In this document: piece by piece, positions 17,075 to 25,997 of the stretch | How positions within the stretch are numbered: position 1 is the first letter of the stretch | Layout: the number at the start of each line of letters is the position of its first letter | From: CAYONP01 sp964405335 | GTDB taxonomy: Bacteria; Armatimonadota; UBA10988 | DNA: 64,000 nt | Assembly (NCBI GenBank): GCA_964405335.1 | Contig: CAYONP010000019.1 | Span: forward strand, 8,259 to 72,258 | Direction of reading: 5' to 3' | The notes under the pieces: generated by a model | Seen by the model: only the letters and a program-made list of their open reading frames with translations | Told to the model about the DNA's origin: nothing | Databases searched by the model: none | Position numbers and translations under genes: made by a program

Positions 17075-17839
17075 TTGTCAGACAACCCGCCCGGCGTGGC
17101 GTTGGTCACCGGTGCCAGCCGTGGCATCGGGCGCGGCATCGCCACGGCGCTGGGCCGGCGCGGCTGGCGCGTGGTCATCAACTACAACCGCAGTGCCGAC
17201 GCCGCCGAGGAGGCCGCCGCGGCAGTTCGCGCCGGCGGCGGCGAAGCGCTGGTGGTCCAGGCCGATGTGGCCGAGCTGGCCGACCACGAGCGGCTGATCG
17301 ACGCGACGGCCGGCGCCTTCGGGCGGATCGACCTGCTGGTCAACAACGCCGGTGTCGCGCCGGAGCAACGCGTCGACCTGCTCGAGGCGACGCCGGCGAG
17401 CTACGACCGGGTGATGTCGATCAACCTGCGCGGGCCCTATTTCCTGACCCAGCGCGTGGCGCGGCGGATGATTGAGCAGGGCGGGGGGCGGATTGTCAAC
17501 ATCGGCAGCATCAGCGCCTATACCTCGAGCCCGATGCGGGGCGAGTACTGCCTCTCGAAGGCTGGCCTGGGCATGATGACCGCGCTCTTCGCCGATCGCC
17601 TGGCCCCGCACGGCATCGGCGTCTACGAGCTCCGGCCCGGCGTGATTGAGACCGACATGACCGGCGCGGTGAAGGAGAAGTACGACCGCCTGATTGCCGA
17701 CGGCCTGACGCCGATTGCCCGCTGGGGCACGCCGGACGACGTGGCGGCGGCGGTGATCGCGATTGCCGAGGGCCTGCTACCGTTCTCGACCGGGCAGGTG
17801 ATCGACGTCGACGGCGGATTCCACTTGCGCAGGCTGTAG
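17075..17839 (+). CDS. SDR-family 3-oxoacyl-ACP reductase-like enzyme
   Basis: This 254-residue classical short-chain dehydrogenase/reductase has the NAD(P)-binding TGASRGIG at residues 12-19 and NNAG at 90-93. The catalytic Ser lies in NIGSIS (Ser145 or Ser147), and the YxxxK pair is Tyr158/Lys162. It is close in form to FabG, but many related SDRs act on sugars or other ketones and the substrate is not fixed by sequence. The start is TTG with CCGGAG about 7 nt upstream; no ATG or GTG is better placed. It is divergent from the PASTA-sigma operon, 113 nt away, and 24 nt before the ABC exporter gene. Confidence 0.88.
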   Translation: MSDNPPGVALVTGASRGIGRGIATALGRRGWRVVINYNRSADAAEEAAAAVRAGGGEALVVQADVAELADHERLIDATAGAFGRIDLLVNNAGVAPEQRVDLLEATPASYDRVMSINLRGPYFLTQRVARRMIEQGGGRIVNIGSISAYTSSPMRGEYCLSKAGLGMMTALFADRLAPHGIGVYELRPGVIETDMTGAVKEKYDRLIADGLTPIARWGTPDDVAAAVIAIAEGLLPFSTGQVIDVDGGFHLRRL

Positions 17840-17863
17840 CGGTTCTATAATGCTCGGTGGCCC

Positions 17864-19642
17864 GTGCTCGCGGGTCGCCGGAGTCCGCTGTTGGCCGAGC
17901 TGCGACGTCTGCTGCGCTACCTGCTGCCCTATCGCTGGGCCCTCGGCGGGGCGCTGCTCTGCCTTGCCCTGGCCAAGCCGGCGCAGCTCTTCCCGCCGCT
18001 GGTGGCGCGCTACATCATCGACCACGTGATCGGCGAACGCCGCGTCGAGCTGCTCACGCCGGCCATCGTGATCATGCTGGTGGTCTACCTCCTCTGGATG
18101 GTCCTCGATTCGGTCCGCCAGCACGTCGTCGGCGCGGTGACCCAGCGCTTCGTCTGCGACTTGCGTGGCCAGCTCTACGCCAAGATGCAGTCGCACTCGC
18201 TGCGCTTCTTCCACGAGCGGCGCAGCGGCGACCTGGTCTCGCGCGTGATCGGCGACGTCGACCAGATGCAGGAGGTGGTCAGCACCATCGTCGAGACGAT
18301 CATCGCCAACTCGGTGCAGTTGGTCATGGTCGCCGCCATCCTGCTCGGGCTCAACCTCAAGCTCGGCGCGCTCGCGCTGCTGCCGATGGTCGGAGTGGCG
18401 CTGGTCGTGTGGCGGTTCAACACCCTCATCCGCGGGCTCTACCGGACGATTCGCGACCGGCTCGGCGACCTCTCGGCCAAGCTGCAGGAGAACCTGCTCG
18501 GCATCCTGGTGATCAAGGCCTTCGCCCGCGAGGGCGATGAGCAGGCGCGGTTCGACGCGGCCAATGCCCAGTACCGCGCCGAGGCGGTGCGCGGGGTCAA
18601 GGCGCGCAGCCGCTTCTTCCCCACGGTGTTCGGCATCGGCATGTTGACCAGCCCGATTTCGATTGGCTACGGCACGGTGCTGGTGCTCCGCGGCGAGATG
18701 ACTACCGGCGACCTGTTCGCCTTCCAGGGCTACTGGTGGACGCTGTTCTTCCCGGTGTTCAGCCTGGCGCAGTCGAACGACGTGTTCCAGCGCGCGATTG
18801 CCGCCGCGTCGCGGATCTTCGAGCTGCTCGACGAGCCGATCGAAATCGAGGACGCGCCCGACGCGGTAGCCCTGCGCGGCGTGCGCGGCGAGATTGTGTT
18901 CGACCGCGTGCGGTTCGGCTACGACCCGGGCAGCATCGTGCTCGACGGCGTCGACATCGAGGTCCGGCCGGGCCAGATGCTCGGCGTGGTCGGGCCGAGT
19001 GGGGCGGGGAAGAGCACCCTCGCCTCGCTGCTGATGCGGCTCTACGACCCGCTCGATGGTGCCATCCGGCTCGACGGTCATGATCTGCGGCAGCTCGAGC
19101 AGCATTCGCTCCGCCGGCACTGGGGCGTGGTCACGCAGGAGCCCTTTCTGTTCAACGAGACGGTGCGGCACAACGTGCTCTATGGCCGGCCGGAGGCGAG
19201 CGAGGAGGAGGTCATCGAGGCGGCCCGGCGGGCCAACGCGCACGAGTTCATCCTCAGCCTGCCCAAGGGCTACGACACGGTCGTCGGCGAGCGCGGAGTC
19301 AAGCTCTCGGGCGGCCAGAAACAGCGCTTGTGCATCGCCCGGGCGTTCCTGGCCAATCCCGAGCTGCTGCTGCTTGACGAGGCGACCGCCGCCGTCGAAC
19401 CCGAGAGCGAGGCGATCATCCAGGCCGCGTTGGAGCGCCTGATGCAGGGCCGCACCAGCGTGGTCATCTCGCACCGCATGAGCATGGTCCGCGACAGCGA
19501 CCAGATTCTGGTCGTCCACGGCGGCGGGATTGCCGAGCGCGGCACGCACGACGAGCTGGTGGCCCGCGGCGGCTGGTACGCCCGGATGTACCGCCTGCAG
19601 ATGGGCGTCACCAGCGACGCGCCCGCCCAGGCGCCGGCTTAG
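17864..19642 (+). CDS. MsbA-like ABC exporter (fused permease-ATPase)
   Basis: This 592-residue half-transporter has six membrane helices in residues ~15-310 and an ABC ATPase in residues ~340-580. Walker A is GPSGAGKST at residues 377-385, the signature LSGGQ at 481-485, and Walker B is LLLLDEAT. The D-loop reads AAVEPESE instead of the usual SALDxExE, so the conserved Asp is a Glu; activity is probably kept. It should homodimerise in the inner membrane and flip lipids, lipid A precursors, drugs or peptides. The GTG at 17864 is used; a TATAAT lies at 17846-17851, so a later start such as TTG at 17891 is possible. Its 3' end overlaps the convergent lipoprotein gene by 35 nt. Confidence 0.9.
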   Translation: MLAGRRSPLLAELRRLLRYLLPYRWALGGALLCLALAKPAQLFPPLVARYIIDHVIGERRVELLTPAIVIMLVVYLLWMVLDSVRQHVVGAVTQRFVCDLRGQLYAKMQSHSLRFFHERRSGDLVSRVIGDVDQMQEVVSTIVETIIANSVQLVMVAAILLGLNLKLGALALLPMVGVALVVWRFNTLIRGLYRTIRDRLGDLSAKLQENLLGILVIKAFAREGDEQARFDAANAQYRAEAVRGVKARSRFFPTVFGIGMLTSPISIGYGTVLVLRGEMTTGDLFAFQGYWWTLFFPVFSLAQSNDVFQRAIAAASRIFELLDEPIEIEDAPDAVALRGVRGEIVFDRVRFGYDPGSIVLDGVDIEVRPGQMLGVVGPSGAGKSTLASLLMRLYDPLDGAIRLDGHDLRQLEQHSLRRHWGVVTQEPFLFNETVRHNVLYGRPEASEEEVIEAARRANAHEFILSLPKGYDTVVGERGVKLSGGQKQRLCIARAFLANPELLLLDEATAAVEPESEAIIQAALERLMQGRTSVVISHRMSMVRDSDQILVVHGGGIAERGTHDELVARGGWYARMYRLQMGVTSDAPAQAPA

Positions 19643-20075
19643 GCACCAAGTCATACCGGCCGCGGACGATGTCGTCGCGGATGCGGTCATAGTCCGACTG
19701 CTCGCCGGTCCGGACGTTGAACCGGTGGTCGCGGTAGAAGGTCAGCCGCAGGCGGCGGTCGCCGTCGAACATCCGGACGCGGAAGTAGAGGTTCGGCTCG
19801 CGCGCCTCGTAGATGGTCAGCCGGTCGCCCTCGAGCACGTAGTCGCCCTCGTGGCCGTCGGTGTCGATCCAGCTCCGGCCGTCGCTCAGCAGGCTGAAGG
19901 CAAAGCCGTTGTCGACTCGCTGCCAGGTGTTGCCATGATCCTCGCTCTGGCGGAACAGCTCCCACGAGCCGATCACCCGGTGGCGCAGCGAGGCGTCACC
20001 GAAGTCGCTGTCACTACAGCCGGCCAGCAGCGCCAGGGCAGCCGCCAGCAGCACCTTCGTCAGGTGGCGTTTCAT
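19608..20075 (-). CDS. Lipoprotein of unknown function, paralogue 1
   Basis: This 155-residue predicted lipoprotein has a signal peptide ending in a LAGC lipobox with the lipidated Cys at residue 20. The mature part aligns by eye with the next lipoprotein at 20102-20503. Shared are a (V/I)xxxWxLFxxSxDxGxTxxxVD core, a segment rising to SDxSDGxxxxDxDG, and an exposed strand with RxxFYxDxRF or similar. This layout recalls lipocalin-like/'DUF' beta-sheet lipoproteins, but no named family was recognised. The C-terminal 11 residues overlap the 3' end of the convergent ABC exporter gene. Confidence 0.65.
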   Translation of the reverse strand: MKRHLTKVLLAAALALLAGCSDSDFGDASLRHRVIGSWELFRQSEDHGNTWQRVDNGFAFSLLSDGRSWIDTDGHEGDYVLEGDRLTIYEAREPNLYFRVRMFDGDRRLRLTFYRDHRFNVRTGEQSDYDRIRDDIVRGRYDLVPKPAPGRARRW

Positions 20076-20101
20076 CGTGGTTCTCCGACGCGACCGAGCC
20101 G

Positions 20102-20503
20102 CTAGTTGATCTTCTGGTAGCGGCTCACCCGATCGGTCGTGGTGCGGAACGTCTCGTCGGTGAAGTACTCGAGCTGCATCCGAGAGTCGGCGGCGAAGAA
20201 GCTCACCGTGGCGAAGGCATCGGGGTCGTTGCCCTGCGAGAAGGCCGACAACCGGCCGCCGCGCAGCTCATACACCCCGCCGTTGCCGTCGCTGTCGCTC
20301 CAGGTGTCGTCGCTGTTGAACGTCACCCGGTAAGCGGTGTCGGGATCGACGGGATCGAACGTCAGGCCGCCGTCGGTCGACAGCTGGAACAGCCGCCAGG
20401 TGGCGACGATCAGCCGCCCGATGTCGCCCGCGTCGCTGCTGCTGCAGCTCGACGAGAGACCCGCTGTCAGCAGCAACAGCAACCCGATCGCGATTCGCCG
20501 CAT
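20102..20503 (-). CDS. Lipoprotein of unknown function, paralogue 2
   Basis: This 133-residue predicted lipoprotein has a hydrophobic signal segment and a likely lipidated Cys at residue 20 (AGLSSSC). It is a paralogue of the 155-residue lipoprotein directly downstream; both share a WxLFxxSxDGGxTFxxVD-like core and similar spacing of aromatic residues. The ATG at 20503 was chosen over the GTG at 20518 because AAGGAG lies 6 nt upstream of the ATG. The gene begins 11 nt after the GH51 stop codon, suggesting co-transcription. Function is unknown. Confidence 0.65.
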   Translation of the reverse strand: MRRIAIGLLLLLTAGLSSSCSSSDAGDIGRLIVATWRLFQLSTDGGLTFDPVDPDTAYRVTFNSDDTWSDSDGNGGVYELRGGRLSAFSQGNDPDAFATVSFFAADSRMQLEYFTDETFRTTTDRVSRYQKIN

Positions 20504-20514
20504 CACCGTCTCCT

Positions 20515-22011
20515 TCACTCCAGCTCGAAGCTCAAGGCCGCCACGCTCGCCGGCGGCAGGACGACCACGCCGTCGCCCCCATCGAGAGTGATACCCGCGG
20601 GGCGCGGCGTCACCGCCTGCGGCTGGTCGAACGTGTTGTGGCTGCGGATATCCGCGCCACCCAGCACCCGACCCTCGGCCGCCCGCACCGTGGCGCCGCC
20701 CAGTCGCACCCGCACTTCGGCCGAAGCCGTCGGGTGACGGTGGGTCAGCGTCACCAACAACCGGTCATCTCTTAACGACGCGGCTCCGTCGAGCCTGTCA
20801 ACGCGCTGCTCGCGTCCGTCGGCGCGGAAGGTCACCGCCTCGCCCTCGGCGTCGCTGGCGTCGATCACCAGCCGCACCGACTGCGCCTCCTGGTGCCCGG
20901 CATACATCTCGTAGACGTGATAGGTCGGCGTGGCCAGCATCCGCGGGCCGTCGGTCAGAATCATCGACTGGAGCACGTTGACCATCTGCGCGATGTTGCT
21001 CATGTAGACCTTATCGGCATGGCGGCAGAAGATGTCCAGCGTGCCCGCGGCGACCAGCGCGTCGCGCATGGTGTTCTGCTGCCACAGCCCCGCGGCCGGG
21101 TGGTTCGGGTCGGGCCGGTGCCAGGTGCCCCACTCGTCGATGATCAGCTTGATCCGCCGCTCCGGGTCATAGCCGTCGAGCGCCGCGCGCTGCTGCAGCA
21201 CCAGGCGCTCCATCGGGCCGACGGCGCGCTCGATCAACTGCAGGAACTGGTCCTGGTCGTACTCGGTCGAGCCGCCGGCGGTGCCGCAGTAATAGTGCGC
21301 GGCGAAGCCGTGGAGCCGTGCCCGGCGGTTCCACTTGTCCATGAACCCGCGGGTCCAGTCGACGTTGTTCCCGTTCGGCCCGCAGGCGATCAGGAACAGC
21401 GGCACGCCGCCGAACTCGTGGCAGTAGTTGGCGAAGCGGCGATACTCGCGGGCGTAGTCCTCGGGGTCCATCGCACCGCCGCAGCCCCAGTTCTCATTGC
21501 CGACGCCCCAGAAGTTAACCCGGAACGGCTCGGCCGCGCCATTGGCCGCGCGCTCGGCCGCCAGCGTGCTGTCGCCGTCGTAATTGCAGTATTCGATCCA
21601 CTGCGCCAGCTCGCGCGGCGTGCCGGCGCCGACGTTGCCGCAGACATACGGCGCGCAGTCGAGCAGCCGGCAGAGGCGCAGGAACTCATGCGTGCCGAAG
21701 CTGTTCGGCTCGACCACGCCGCCCCACCAGACGTTCACCCGCCGCGGCCGCTCGTCGCTCGGGCCGACGCCGTCGCGCCAGTCGTAGGTGTCGGCGAAGC
21801 AGCCGCCGGGCCAGCGCAGGACGGGCGGGCGGATGCGGCGCAGGGCCTCGAGCACGTCGGTGCGGATGCCTTCGGTGTTCGGAATAGGCGACTCCTCGCC
21901 GACCCACAGGCCCTCGTAGATGCAGGTGCCCAGGTGCTCGGCGAAGTGGCCGAAGATGTGGCGCGAGATGGTCGCGATCGGCTCGTCGACCAAGGCCCGG
22001 ACGGTCGGCAT
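20515..22011 (-). CDS. GH51 alpha-L-arabinofuranosidase (intracellular type)
   Basis: This 498-residue protein is a glycoside hydrolase family 51 arabinofuranosidase, which removes arabinose side chains from arabinan or arabinoxylan fragments. The N-terminal HIFGHFAEHLG and RWPGGCFADTYDWRDG blocks are family-typical. The predicted acid/base is Glu173 in GNENWG and the nucleophile Glu293 in IIDEWG. A C-terminal beta-sandwich follows. No signal peptide is visible, so it probably works in the cytoplasm on imported oligosaccharides. The ATG at 22011 has GGGAG about 8 nt upstream; the longer frame overlaps proA. It follows proA by 47 nt on the same strand. A longer, possibly secreted GH51 is at 50545-52557. 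Confidence 0.93.
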   Translation of the reverse strand: MPTVRALVDEPIATISRHIFGHFAEHLGTCIYEGLWVGEESPIPNTEGIRTDVLEALRRIRPPVLRWPGGCFADTYDWRDGVGPSDERPRRVNVWWGGVVEPNSFGTHEFLRLCRLLDCAPYVCGNVGAGTPRELAQWIEYCNYDGDSTLAAERAANGAAEPFRVNFWGVGNENWGCGGAMDPEDYAREYRRFANYCHEFGGVPLFLIACGPNGNNVDWTRGFMDKWNRRARLHGFAAHYYCGTAGGSTEYDQDQFLQLIERAVGPMERLVLQQRAALDGYDPERRIKLIIDEWGTWHRPDPNHPAAGLWQQNTMRDALVAAGTLDIFCRHADKVYMSNIAQMVNVLQSMILTDGPRMLATPTYHVYEMYAGHQEAQSVRLVIDASDAEGEAVTFRADGREQRVDRLDGAASLRDDRLLVTLTHRHPTASAEVRVRLGGATVRAAEGRVLGGADIRSHNTFDQPQAVTPRPAGITLDGGDGVVVLPPASVAALSFELE

Positions 22012-22058
22012 GGCGGGGCTCCCGGTGCGGAGTTCGGCGGTCCGGGTCGAGTCCTGCC

Positions 22059-23294
22059 TCAGACCACCTGCCCGTCGCCCTCGATCACGTACTTGCCGCA
22101 GGTCAGCTCGCGTAGGCCGAGCGGCCCGCGCGCGTGCAGCTTCTGCGTGCTGATGCCGATCTCGGCCCCGAAGCCGAAGCGGTTGCCGTCGGTGAAGCGC
22201 GTGCTGGCGTTGACGTAGACCGCCGCCGCGTCGACCTCGGCGCAGAACCGCCGCGCCGCCTCGCGGTCGCCGGTGATGATCGCCTCCGAGTGCAGCGTGC
22301 CGTGCCGGGCGATGTGCTCGATCGCTGCGTCGAGGTCGTCGACCACGCGTATCGAGAGAATCAGGTCGAGGTACTCGGTGTCCCAGTCGGCCTCGCCGGC
22401 CGCGCCGATGTCGCGCAGTACCGCCTGCGTCCGCCGACAGCCGCGCAGCTCGACCCCGGCGGCGCGCAGCGGCTCGGCCACGAGCGGCAGGAAGTCGCCG
22501 GCCACCTCGCGATGGACCAGCAACGTCTCCATCGCGTTGCACACCGCCGGGTACGAGGTCTTGGCATTGACCGTGATGCGCACGGCCATGTCGAGGTCGG
22601 CCGCGGCGTCGACGTAGGTGTGGCAGACGCCGGCGCCGTCGATGATGTAGGGCACCGTGGCGTGCTCGGCGATGGCCTGCAGCAGCCCGGTGCCGCCGCG
22701 CGGGATGAGGCAGTCGAGCGCGGCGCAGCGCATCAGCGCCAGGGCCGACTCGCGCGAGGTGTCGCCGACGAGCTGGATCGCCTCGACCGGCAGGCCCGCG
22801 GCGCTCAGACCGCCGGCCAGCACGTCCGCGATGGCCTGGTTGCTGCGGATGGCCTCTTTGCCGCCGCGCAGGATGCAGGCATTGCCCGACTTGAGGCACA
22901 GCCCAGCCGCGTCGGCGGTGACGTTCGGGCGCGATTCGTAGATGATGCCGATCACCCCCAGCGGCACGCGCAGGCGGCGGATCTCGAGGCCGTTCGGCCG
23001 CCGCCAGCCGTCGCTCACCTCGCCGACGGGGTCGGGCAGCTCGGCCACCTCGCGCAGCCCGGCGGCCATGGCGGCCACCTTGGCCTCGTTCAGCTCAAGC
23101 CGCCGGCGCAGCGCCGCCGTCAGGTCGAGCTCCTCGGCCGCCGCCAGGTCGGCTCGGTTGGCCGCCAGGATCGCCTCGCGCTGGGCCTCGAGCCCGTCGG
23201 CCGCGGCGCACAGGGCCTGGTTCTTCTGGTCGGTCCGGGCCACGGCGAGCGTCCGCGCCGCGCGGCGGGCCGCCTGGCCGAGGGCGTCAATCAT
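22059..23294 (-). CDS. proA: ProA, gamma-glutamyl phosphate reductase
   Basis: This 411-residue enzyme reduces gamma-glutamyl phosphate to glutamate semialdehyde, the second step of proline synthesis. It has the aldehyde-dehydrogenase fold. The catalytic Cys lies in YPAVCNAMETLLVH. The GVIGIIYESRPNVT block and the C-terminal RGPLGLRELT motif are standard for ProA. The ATG at 23294 overlaps the proB TGA by 4 nt (ATGA). Length is normal for the family. Confidence 0.97.
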   Translation of the reverse strand: MIDALGQAARRAARTLAVARTDQKNQALCAAADGLEAQREAILAANRADLAAAEELDLTAALRRRLELNEAKVAAMAAGLREVAELPDPVGEVSDGWRRPNGLEIRRLRVPLGVIGIIYESRPNVTADAAGLCLKSGNACILRGGKEAIRSNQAIADVLAGGLSAAGLPVEAIQLVGDTSRESALALMRCAALDCLIPRGGTGLLQAIAEHATVPYIIDGAGVCHTYVDAAADLDMAVRITVNAKTSYPAVCNAMETLLVHREVAGDFLPLVAEPLRAAGVELRGCRRTQAVLRDIGAAGEADWDTEYLDLILSIRVVDDLDAAIEHIARHGTLHSEAIITGDREAARRFCAEVDAAAVYVNASTRFTDGNRFGFGAEIGISTQKLHARGPLGLRELTCGKYVIEGDGQVV

Positions 23295-24418
23295 GGCTCG
23301 TCTCCCTCGCGGCCGCCGGTCAGGGCAAGGTTGTCGCAGTGGATCACTTCGGCGCCGCCGTCGTAGCCGAGCCGGGCGGCGATGTCCCAACTGCGCAGGC
23401 CCTGGATGCGGGCCGTCTCGGCGCCGCTGTAGTTGCTCAGCCCGCGGGCGATTTCGTGGCCGGCGCGGTCGAGCACGCGCACCAGCGCGCCCGGCTCGTA
23501 GCCGCCGCGCTGCTCGACGATGCCGACGGCGAGTAGGCTCTTGCCGCCCTCGGTGACCGCCTCGACGGCGCCCTCGTCAATCACCAGCTCGCCCTCGGGC
23601 GCGGCGCTCTGGGCCAGCCAGCGCTTGCGCCCGCGCAGCGCCCGCGCCGAGGGCACAAACCGCGTGCCGCGCGCCTCGCCGGCCAGCAGCGCGCGCAGCG
23701 GCGGGCCGTCGGGCGGCTTGCCGCGGCAGATGACCACCCGCGCGCCGACGCGCATCGCCATCCGCGCGGCTTCGAGCTTGGTGATCATTCCGCCCGAGCC
23801 GACGCCGCTCTCGCTGCCGCCGGCGGCCTGCAGCATTTCGTCGGTGATCTCGTCGACCTCGCCGAGCAGCTCGGCCGTATCGGGCCCAGTCGGCAGGTAG
23901 AAGCCATCGGTATCGGTGAAGAAGAGCAGCGTGTCGGCGCCGATGAGCTGCACCACCTGCGCCGCCAGTCGGTCGTTCTCGCCGAACTGGATCTCTTCGA
24001 CGGCGACCGTGTCGTTCTCGTTGACGATGGGCAGCACGCCCTGGGCGAGCAGCTCGGCCAGCGTGTTGCGGGCATTGAGGTAACGCTGCCGCGCGGCCAC
24101 GTCCGAGCGGGTCAGCAACACCTGCGCGACGGTCACCCCGTGGTCGCGAAAGAAGTCGGCGTACATGCGCATCAACTCGGGCTGGCCGACGGCGGCGGCG
24201 GCCTGCTGCAGGCGCAGGTCGCGGCAGCGGCTCAAGCCGAGCTTGCCCATGCCGGTGCGCACCGCGCCGCTGGTCACCAGCACCGCCTGCCGGCCCTCGT
24301 GCATCGCCTCGGCAAGCTGGCCGGTCAGGGCGCGAATGTAGTTCAGGTCGAGCTCGCCACCCGCCTCGCAGAGCACCTTCGTGCCGCACTTAAGCACCAG
24401 CCGGCGGGCGTCGCGCAT
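23291..24418 (-). CDS. proB: ProB, glutamate 5-kinase
   Basis: This 375-residue enzyme phosphorylates glutamate in the first step of proline synthesis. An amino-acid-kinase domain covers residues ~1-255 (LVLKCGTKVL at the start, VTSGAVRTGMGKL near 50, the NENDTV block near 138, and a GSGGMITKLEAA segment). A C-terminal PUA domain covers residues ~275-365, as in the long bacterial form. It lies 2 nt after obgE and overlaps proA, giving the common rplU-rpmA-obgE-proB-proA order. Feedback inhibition by proline is known for the family but cannot be read here. Confidence 0.97.
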   Translation of the reverse strand: MRDARRLVLKCGTKVLCEAGGELDLNYIRALTGQLAEAMHEGRQAVLVTSGAVRTGMGKLGLSRCRDLRLQQAAAAVGQPELMRMYADFFRDHGVTVAQVLLTRSDVAARQRYLNARNTLAELLAQGVLPIVNENDTVAVEEIQFGENDRLAAQVVQLIGADTLLFFTDTDGFYLPTGPDTAELLGEVDEITDEMLQAAGGSESGVGSGGMITKLEAARMAMRVGARVVICRGKPPDGPPLRALLAGEARGTRFVPSARALRGRKRWLAQSAAPEGELVIDEGAVEAVTEGGKSLLAVGIVEQRGGYEPGALVRVLDRAGHEIARGLSNYSGAETARIQGLRSWDIAARLGYDGGAEVIHCDNLALTGGREGDEP

Positions 24419-24420
24419 GG

Positions 24421-25713
24421 CTACTCCTCGAAGTCCAACACCACGTCGCCGATGCGCACCTCGTCGCCCTGGCCGCAGCCGGCCCGGCGCAGGGCGTCAA
24501 TCAGGCCGAACCGCATCAGTTGGTGGTGCAGGCGCATCACCGCCTCATCGTTGTCCAGGTCGCACATCGCCACGGCACGCTCGACCTCGCGGCCGGTGAC
24601 GCAGTACGTTCCCTCGTCATCCTGCTCGATCGCGAACGGCGCCGCGTGGGTTGGCTCGGCAACCAGCAGCTCTCGCTCGGCCCGCGCGGCGACGGCGCTC
24701 GGCACGTCGGCGCTGAAGACCAGCTCGCCCAGCGCCAGGCGCAGTGCATCGAGGCCGGCGCCGGTGGCCGCCGAGACGGGCAGGATCCGCTCGACGCCGC
24801 GCTCGGCCAGCGGTTCGGTGATCAGCTCGAGCATCGCCTCGCCATCGGGCAGGTCGAGCTTGTTGGCCACCACCAGCTCGGGCAGCCGGGCGAGGTGCGG
24901 GTCGTAGCGCGTCAGCTCGGCGCGGATGGCGTCGTAGTCGGCCACCGGATCGTCACGCTCGAGCCCGCCGACGTCGAGCAGGTGAACGACCACTCGCGCG
25001 CGTTCGAGGTGGCGCAGAAACTGGTGCCCGAGCCCGCGCCCCTCGGCCGCGCCCTCGACCAGGCCGGGCAGGTCGGCGACAACGTAACTGGTCTCGTGGT
25101 CGAGCCGCACGACGCCCAAGTTCGGCGTCAGGGTGGTGAAGGGATAGTTGGCGATCTTCGGCCGCGCGGCGGAGAGCCGGCCGATCAGCGTTGACTTGCC
25201 GACATTCGGATAGCCGACCAACGCCGCGTCGGCTAGGAGCTTGAGTTCGAGCCGGAGCGTCACGGCTTCGCCCGGCTCGCCGCGCTCGCGTAGCGTCGGA
25301 GCCTGGTGCGTGGCCGAAACGAACCGCGCATTGCCCATGCCGCCCCGCCCGCCGCGGCAGGCGAGCCATTCCTGGCCCGGCTCGGACAGGTCGGCCAGGA
25401 GCCGGCCGGTGGCGTTGTCGTAGGCCAGCGTGCCGAGCGGCACGGCGAGCACGATATCGTCGCCGCCGGCACCGGTGCGATCGTTGGTCCCGCCGGGCTG
25501 CCCGTCGGCGGCGACGAAGCGGTGGCGGAACTGGTATTCGAGCAGCGTGCGGAGGTGGGGGTCGACGCGCAGGAGGAGGTTGCCGCCGCGCCCGCCGTCG
25601 CCGCCGTCGGGGCCGCCGCGGGGGGCGTATTTCTCACGCCGGAAGTGCGACGCGCCGTCGCCGCCGGACCCGGCCCGCAGCTCGATCAGGGCCTGGTCGA
25701 CAAACTGGGCCAT
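24421..25713 (-). CDS. obgE: ObgE/CgtA GTPase
   Basis: This 430-residue protein is the Obg GTPase that takes part in 50S ribosome maturation and stress signalling. The glycine-rich Obg domain fills residues ~1-160, with the dense Gly runs expected. The G domain follows, with GYPNVGKST (G1), DLPGL (G3) and NKLD (G4). A C-terminal OCT-like domain ends the protein. The ATG at 25713 starts the canonical MAQFVDQA segment; the longer frame overlaps rpmA. It lies 1 nt after the rpmA stop codon. Confidence 0.97.
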   Translation of the reverse strand: MAQFVDQALIELRAGSGGDGASHFRREKYAPRGGPDGGDGGRGGNLLLRVDPHLRTLLEYQFRHRFVAADGQPGGTNDRTGAGGDDIVLAVPLGTLAYDNATGRLLADLSEPGQEWLACRGGRGGMGNARFVSATHQAPTLRERGEPGEAVTLRLELKLLADAALVGYPNVGKSTLIGRLSAARPKIANYPFTTLTPNLGVVRLDHETSYVVADLPGLVEGAAEGRGLGHQFLRHLERARVVVHLLDVGGLERDDPVADYDAIRAELTRYDPHLARLPELVVANKLDLPDGEAMLELITEPLAERGVERILPVSAATGAGLDALRLALGELVFSADVPSAVAARAERELLVAEPTHAAPFAIEQDDEGTYCVTGREVERAVAMCDLDNDEAVMRLHHQLMRFGLIDALRRAGCGQGDEVRIGDVVLDFEE

Positions 25714-25714
25714 G

Positions 25715-25996
25715 TCAGTCGGCGGCGGCCGACTCCGCCGCTTCGACCACGCAGCGCCGCCGCCGGCCGCCGCCGCGACGGATCGTCTCGTACTGCACCA
25801 CGCCGTCAACCAGGGCGAAGAGGGTGTCGTCCTTGCCGATGCCGACGTTCAGGCCGGGCATGATTCTGCTGCCGCGCTGGCGGACGAGGATGTTGCCGGC
25901 GCGGACGACCTGGCCACCGTAGCGCTTGACGCCCAGCCGCTGGCCGTTCGAGTCACGGCCGTTGCGGGTCGAGCCCATGCCCTTCTTGTGTGCCAT
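25715..25996 (-). CDS. rpmA: Ribosomal protein bL27
   Basis: This 93-residue large-subunit ribosomal protein sits near the peptidyl-transferase centre. It has the MAHKKGMGSTRNGRDSNGQR start and the RQRGSRIMPG core. The N-terminus begins directly with MAHKKG, so it is the non-processed form rather than the cleaved form of Firmicutes. The start codon is 1 nt after the rplU stop. Its ribosome-binding site is formed by the Glu codons at the end of rplU. Confidence 0.97.
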   Translation of the reverse strand: MAHKKGMGSTRNGRDSNGQRLGVKRYGGQVVRAGNILVRQRGSRIMPGLNVGIGKDDTLFALVDGVVQYETIRRGGGRRRRCVVEAAESAAAD

Positions 25997-25997
25997 G

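Noticed and set aside
17825..17851. Promoter with TATAAT at 17846-17851 for the ABC exporter
   Set aside because: The only -35-like sequence (TTGCGC) is at 15 nt spacing, and the start point would fall almost on the assumed start codon, so it was left out of the feature list.
17777..19690. 637-codon minus-strand open frame opposite the ABC exporter
   Set aside because: Mirror frame of a well-supported ABC transporter; composition is of the antisense type and no domain is recognisable.
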